Shown in pieces: positions 5,623 to 8,982 of a DNA stretch of 8,982 bases. The translations under genes and the position numbers were made by a program. Within the stretch, counting starts at the first letter, position 1. Each line of letters begins with the position of its first letter. Source of the DNA: Acidobacteriaceae bacterium (lineage in GTDB: Bacteria; Acidobacteriota; Terriglobia; Terriglobales; Acidobacteriaceae); NCBI GenBank assembly GCA_003167305.1, contig PMTP01000101.1:4928-13909 (forward strand), written 5' to 3'. The notes beneath the pieces were generated by a model. The model made no database searches. It was given only the letters and a program-made list of their open reading frames with translations, and was not told the DNA's origin.

Positions 5623-6717
5623 GTGGAGACGCGCAAGCCAGCACGGCTGAATGCATTGACGGGGTTGCGCTGTCTTGCGGCTGTCAATATTGTCTTGTTT
5701 CACTTTTCCAATCCACAATCGTTTGGCTTTCTTGGGCCGGTAGTCAACGCCGGCTACATCGCGCTGGGCCTGTTCTTTCTGCTCTCGGGCTTCGTGCTGG
5801 GCTATAACTACGCCGGGCAGGCCCGCGCGGGCTCGCTGGACACGGTGCGCTTCTGGAAGGCCCGTTTTACGCGCCTGTATCCCATCTACCTGCTGAGCCT
5901 GCTGTTGAGCTGGCGAATGGTTTCGGCCGAGTACGGCGCCCACACGCATCGAATGTTCTGGACAGGCATGGTGCTGACGCCGCTGCTCTTGCAGGGCTGG
6001 ATTCCGTCGCTGGCCACCTTCCTGAACACGCCCGCCTGGGCGATGCCCGCCGAAGCCTTTATGTACGCTCTCTTTCCCTGGCTGGCCAGGGTGAAGCGGC
6101 CGGCGCGGGTTGGCCATTCTCTGCTTCAGTTAGCCGGAGTGTGGGCCGTGGGCATGGCGCCCGGCCTGCTCTATCTGGTTTTCCAACCGGACGGTATTGC
6201 CCATCCCGACCGCTGGAGCTGGGGCCCATGGCTGCAGGCGCTCAAGTACACGCCGCTACCGCACTTGGCCAGCTTTTTCTTCGGCATTCTGCTGGCCGGG
6301 CTGGACGAGTTCGTGCCGCGCGCCGGTCGCCTTCGCCTGCTGCTCGGAGTGGCCGGTTTAGCCGGGGTCTTCATCTTGCTGGAGTTAGGGCCGCTGGTTC
6401 CCTACGTCCTCCTCCACGACGGCCTGTTGATGCCCCTCTTCGGCTGCATCGTTCTGGGCCTGGCCGGGGAGAATTGGCTGGCGTCTGCATTCAGCGTGCG
6501 CCCGCTGGTCGTTGTGGGCGAGGCCAGCTACTGCCTCTACCTGCTGCACTTCAACCTGTGGAACTGGATTCACGACACCCATCTGCCGGAACGGCTGGGA
6601 GTGGCGCGCTTTGACCCATGGCTCAGCTACACGGTGCTGCTGGCAGTGGCTCTGGCGGCGCTGTACCTGGTGGAGAAGCCGGCGCAGCGGCGACTGCGCA
6701 AGTGGATGGGCGCGTAG
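5623..6717 (+). CDS. OafA/YrhL-type membrane acyltransferase
   Basis: This 364-residue integral membrane protein belongs to the acyltransferase-3 family, which moves acetyl or other acyl groups from the cytoplasm onto sugars of exopolysaccharide, O-antigen, glycolipid or antibiotics. The N-terminus has the family's L-x-x-L-T-G-L-R-C-L-A-A and VLFHF (His27), followed by a helix ending LFFLLSGFVLGY (51-62) and RFWKARFTRLYPIYLLSLLL (76-95) with the usual basic R-x-x-R-L-Y-P. About ten membrane segments follow, and the C-terminus has GEASYCLYLLHF and VEKPAQRRLRKW, again typical. The start is GTG at 5623; AGGGAA upstream is rather distant, so the start is moderately certain. It lies 29 bases after pyrH and is probably cotranscribed. 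With the GT87-like gene and the secreted hydrolase it gives the flanks of the window a cell-surface carbohydrate flavour, but the substrate is unknown. Confidence 0.9.
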   Translation: METRKPARLNALTGLRCLAAVNIVLFHFSNPQSFGFLGPVVNAGYIALGLFFLLSGFVLGYNYAGQARAGSLDTVRFWKARFTRLYPIYLLSLLLSWRMVSAEYGAHTHRMFWTGMVLTPLLLQGWIPSLATFLNTPAWAMPAEAFMYALFPWLARVKRPARVGHSLLQLAGVWAVGMAPGLLYLVFQPDGIAHPDRWSWGPWLQALKYTPLPHLASFFFGILLAGLDEFVPRAGRLRLLLGVAGLAGVFILLELGPLVPYVLLHDGLLMPLFGCIVLGLAGENWLASAFSVRPLVVVGEASYCLYLLHFNLWNWIHDTHLPERLGVARFDPWLSYTVLLAVALAALYLVEKPAQRRLRKWMGA

Positions 6718-6746
6718 TTTTCGTGGCAAGATTGGGTTTCATCGTC

Positions 6747-6784
6747 TCCCACCCATGCGCCAGAAACAAAGCGCATGGATGGGG
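6747..6784. terminator. Hairpin between convergent genes, possible terminator
   Basis: An 8-bp perfect stem (ccatgcgc 6753-6760 with gcgcatgg 6771-6778, ten-base loop) extends past one mismatch by five more pairs (6747-6751 with 6780-6784). It lies between the convergent acyltransferase and hydrolase genes, where a bidirectional terminator is expected. No T-run follows directly; on the plus strand five T occur only about nine bases further on. The stem is clear; the terminator role is inferred. Confidence 0.45.
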
Positions 6785-6825
6785 CACGGGGCGTTTTTGG
6801 CCTCAGGAGCAACTCCCGCCATCCA

Positions 6826-8796
6826 CTATTCCTCGGTAAAGGCCGCAAAGCTGTGCGCAGCGACCTCGACGTGGAAGACGGTGCGCGGGGGCTGCGCCGG
6901 ACGTTTCCGCGCGGGGATCTTGTCTGTATTCGCCTCTGGAGAGGGCTTGCTGCTATCCACCACCACCCCGCTGGCCAGATTGCGCAGTTTGCTGAAGTTT
7001 CCAAGTGTGGAGACGGTCACCTGCGCCGGAGCATCCAGGAACGACTCCACCACAAAGGAGTGGTTGTCGTAGGCGAAGAGACTCACCTTGCTGGGCGCGT
7101 CGATCTCCACCGGAAAATCGCGCAGCAGGTATTGTTTGATCGCGGTCAGCGCCGGCTGCGGCAGCGCATACAGGTCGTTGGGATTCTCCGGGATCGTCAG
7201 CACAAAGAGAATGCCCTTCGAGTAGCGATCCATGATCAGCAGAGGCGCGCCGCGCCCGTTGGCGGTGCCGCGCACCACTGGCCAGGCGTCGTTGGTCATG
7301 AAACTCATCTCAGGTACCAGAATCTCCGCTGTCGAGCCCAGATTGGCGCCGCCGCCCGCGCCAAACGCGCCCCAATAGTCCGTGACCTTGAGGACGCTGC
7401 CGGTGGCATGAATCTCCGCAATCTGCGCGATGCCTTTGCCTTCCAGCGCCCGCAGCAGCCCAGAGGTGATCACGACGTTGCCGCCCTTTTCCAGATGCGT
7501 CTTGATCTCTCTCACAATCGCCGGATCGAATTTGGCGGACTCGGTGAGCAGAACCGTCTTTGCCTCAACCGGAAACTCGGGATGCAGATCGATGGGAATG
7601 CCGATCATGCCCAGATAGTTATGCAGGAAATCCTCGCCGGTCGATTGATAGGGCTTGTAGCTGGCGATGCCGATGGGCGTGCCCAGCTTGCCCACCACGG
7701 CATTCACCGTGGACAGGGCGTAGCCGGCCGCGGTGGCGTAGCTGGCCGGCGCAGTCGAACCGGAGGCCGCGCGCCACTTCTCCAGACCAGCCAGATTGAA
7801 GCTTGTGGCAGAACTGGAATCGGGACCGCTCCAGGCCTTGCGATCCCCAGGCTCGGCTGAATTCAGCAGATTGCTGTATTGGAAGAGCATGATCTCCGGC
7901 GTCTTGGCTAGCATCGTATCCCACAACTGTTCGGCGTAGCGGTCCAGATAGCGGTTGTCGTAGGTGTCCACCCAGCCGCCGCCGTTGCCGCCCGGCTTGA
8001 CATTGTCGAAGTAGCGCATGATCTGGTAGCTCTCGTACTGCTGCAAGTGCTGGTCGGTAATCACCGGGTCGCGAGTCTCCGTGCCGGTGTAGATGCCGTC
8101 GAAGATCTTCGGCTCCTGCTCCAGGTCGTATCCGTTCGCCTGAAAATGCTCATACCAGTTGGGAAATTTGATGACGATCTTCACCTTGGGATTGACGGTT
8201 CGCGCCGGACCCACCACCAGGGTGCGCGCCACATCGTCCATCAGTTTGAGGCGGAAATCGCTCCAGCTCGCGCTGCCTTTGGCGGCGATGTCGGAGTCGC
8301 GCTTGGTGTTGTTGAAGAAGAAATCGTCCAGGATGATCTCGTCGAAATGGCGGGCGGTAAGCTCGGAGATCTGCCTGACGTAGTCGCGTGCTTTGGGGTC
8401 AGTGTACGAAAACGAGACAAACTGGCCGGACTCCACCTCATTTGGCGTAAAGCCCGCTGCATCCCCTCCCGCAGCAAAGGCGATGCCTCCCGCCACCTGG
8501 ACGCCGCGAGCCGTGAAGAAGGCCTTCACGGTTTCCAAAAGCGCATCGTCGGCCAGTACCCCGCTGCGGTAGCTCTCGATGTAGACCTTGTCCACACGCA
8601 CCTGGCTCGCGATCTGCTCCCAGGAGTGCTGTAGCCAGATTGGATCCTTCATCCTCTCCACCACGCCGACGGGGATGTAAACGGCGACACGGAAGTTCTC
8701 GTGGACGGGCGGCAAAGCCTGGGCTGGAGCCATTCCGGGGAGAAGGCAGATGAAGGCAAGAAGGAACAAAAGCAGCAAGCGGGTGCGGAAAGTCAC
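6826..8796 (-). CDS. Secreted glycoside-hydrolase-like protein (TIM-barrel plus amidotransferase-like domain)
   Basis: The start is GTG at 8796: AAGGAG (plus-strand 8805-8810) is eight bases upstream, and the product then begins with a clean Sec signal peptide, MTFRTRLLLLFLLAFICLLPG, with likely cleavage after APAQA (residue 27). The frame continues upstream to 8874 but without a signal. The 656-residue protein has an N-terminal (beta/alpha)-barrel-like region (about 34-310) with VDKVYIESYR, HFDEIILDDFFFNN (Asp157, Asp158) and IFDGIYTGTETRD (Glu240, Asp243) as possible active-site strands. A flavodoxin/class-I-amidotransferase-like region follows (about 385-560, TVLLTE then LEKGGNVVITSGLL), as in beta-galactosidase trimerisation domains. 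A C-terminal beta-sandwich (about 565-656) contains a Pro/Lys-rich insert. This order suggests a hypothetical glycosyl hydrolase family exported to the periplasm or outside. I do not recognise the exact family or substrate. Confidence 0.88.
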   Translation of the reverse strand: MTFRTRLLLLFLLAFICLLPGMAPAQALPPVHENFRVAVYIPVGVVERMKDPIWLQHSWEQIASQVRVDKVYIESYRSGVLADDALLETVKAFFTARGVQVAGGIAFAAGGDAAGFTPNEVESGQFVSFSYTDPKARDYVRQISELTARHFDEIILDDFFFNNTKRDSDIAAKGSASWSDFRLKLMDDVARTLVVGPARTVNPKVKIVIKFPNWYEHFQANGYDLEQEPKIFDGIYTGTETRDPVITDQHLQQYESYQIMRYFDNVKPGGNGGGWVDTYDNRYLDRYAEQLWDTMLAKTPEIMLFQYSNLLNSAEPGDRKAWSGPDSSSATSFNLAGLEKWRAASGSTAPASYATAAGYALSTVNAVVGKLGTPIGIASYKPYQSTGEDFLHNYLGMIGIPIDLHPEFPVEAKTVLLTESAKFDPAIVREIKTHLEKGGNVVITSGLLRALEGKGIAQIAEIHATGSVLKVTDYWGAFGAGGGANLGSTAEILVPEMSFMTNDAWPVVRGTANGRGAPLLIMDRYSKGILFVLTIPENPNDLYALPQPALTAIKQYLLRDFPVEIDAPSKVSLFAYDNHSFVVESFLDAPAQVTVSTLGNFSKLRNLASGVVVDSSKPSPEANTDKIPARKRPAQPPRTVFHVEVAAHSFAAFTEE

Positions 8797-8878
8797 GTGT
8801 GGATCTCCTTGATTACGTGGTTCGTGTGGATGCCTGGACCGTCGGGTCGCGTAAAATCGCCCTGCCGGGCGCAATGCC

Positions 8879-8906
8879 AGTATATGTTCTTAATGCCTTG
8901 AGGCAA
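8879..8906 (-). promoter_or_regulatory. Candidate promoter of the secreted hydrolase gene
   Basis: On the minus strand the sequence reads TTGCCT (plus-strand 8901-8906), a 16-bp spacer, then TATACT (8879-8884), matching the consensus at 4/6 and 5/6. Transcription would begin near 8872, leaving a leader of about 75 nt. The -35 element overlaps an inverted repeat, which suggests repressor control. Confidence 0.4.
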
Positions 8907-8931
8907 TTTATTCAGGCATGAATCTATGCCT
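8894..8931. repeat. TGCCT/AGGCA dyads over the hydrolase promoter
   Basis: Two dyads share the same half-site: tgcct (8894-8898) with aggca (8901-8905), spaced by two bases, and aggcat (8914-8919) with atgcct (8926-8931), spaced by six. A further TGCCT lies at 8831-8835 in the leader. The first dyad overlaps the candidate -35 box, as an operator would. No binding protein can be named from the sequence. Confidence 0.5.
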
Positions 8932-8982
8932 CGCTCTGGATTGAATCAGGTCGCCGGCACAACCACGCTCAGCAAAAAGCCC
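8926..8982 (+). other. Edge frames too short to assign
   Basis: Two frames stay open to the right edge. On the plus strand an ATG at 8926 gives MPRSGLNQVAGTTTLSKKP, with AGG nine bases upstream. On the minus strand a frame ending at a TGA (8946-8948) would give the C-terminal residues GFLLSVVVPAT of a gene entering from the right. They overlap, so at most one is likely real. Neither is recognisable. Confidence 0.2.

Noticed and set aside
6775..7860. 361-residue plus-strand frame
   Set aside because: Antisense to the secreted hydrolase gene, whose signal peptide, ribosome-binding site and domain pattern are convincing; the plus-strand product is Arg/Gly/His-rich without motifs.
8047..8634. 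195-residue plus-strand frame
   Set aside because: Also a mirror of the hydrolase gene; no independent start signal or family match.
8797..8874. Upstream start of the secreted hydrolase at 8874
   Set aside because: It would put 26 basic and polar residues before the signal peptide, whereas GTG 8796 has a well-spaced AAGGAG.

Overview
The window reads as chromosomal DNA of a fairly G+C-rich Gram-negative-type bacterium. The best guess is an Acidobacteriota (Terriglobia-like) genome. This rests on the rplM-rpsI-rpsB-tsf order followed by pyrH, the divergent S9 and EF-Ts signatures, and spacers filled with short tandem heptamers. The taxonomic call is inference; no rRNA or other decisive marker is present.

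Layout. Bases 1-638 (minus strand) hold the N-terminal part of a GT87-like membrane glycosyltransferase that runs off the left edge. Bases 639-1130 are a gene-free divergent control region. It carries a candidate minus-strand promoter (735-763), a candidate plus-strand promoter (794-822), a 14-bp hairpin in the glycosyltransferase leader, and a roughly 300-nt rplM leader ending in two hairpins and a T-tract. Bases 1131-3874 are a translation operon: rplM (L13), rpsI (S9), rpsB (S2) and tsf (EF-Ts), closed by a textbook intrinsic terminator at 3901-3932. Then come an isonitrile hydratase-like DJ-1/PfpI gene (4006-4818, with a Tat signal if the TTG start is used), pyrH (UMP kinase, 4889-5593) and an OafA-type membrane acyltransferase (5623-6717). 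A convergent minus-strand gene (6826-8796) encodes a secreted glycoside-hydrolase-like protein with its own candidate promoter and dyad symmetries near the right edge.

The most unusual signal lies in the translation operon. All three intergenic spacers (rplM/rpsI, rpsI/rpsB, rpsB/tsf) contain the same architecture: a tandem array of 7-bp units, a core, then a second 7-bp array that is the reverse complement of the first. Two unrelated heptamer sequences are used (NCTAGCT/GCTAGAA, and CAGTTNT or TCAGNNN with CTGAGAA or ACTGANA), so period and inverted geometry are shared while sequence is not. These would fold into long RNA hairpins between the cistrons. A pair of 7-bp units also precedes the acyltransferase gene. 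Their function is unknown; candidates are mRNA processing or stability, tuning of translation between cistrons, or a mobile or slippage-derived repeat family.

The ribosomal genes and pyrH are housekeeping functions. The isonitrile hydratase gene separates tsf from pyrH and has visibly lower G+C in part of its length, and the usual pyrH partner frr is absent, replaced by an acyltransferase. This suggests local rearrangement or gene insertion in an otherwise conserved block.
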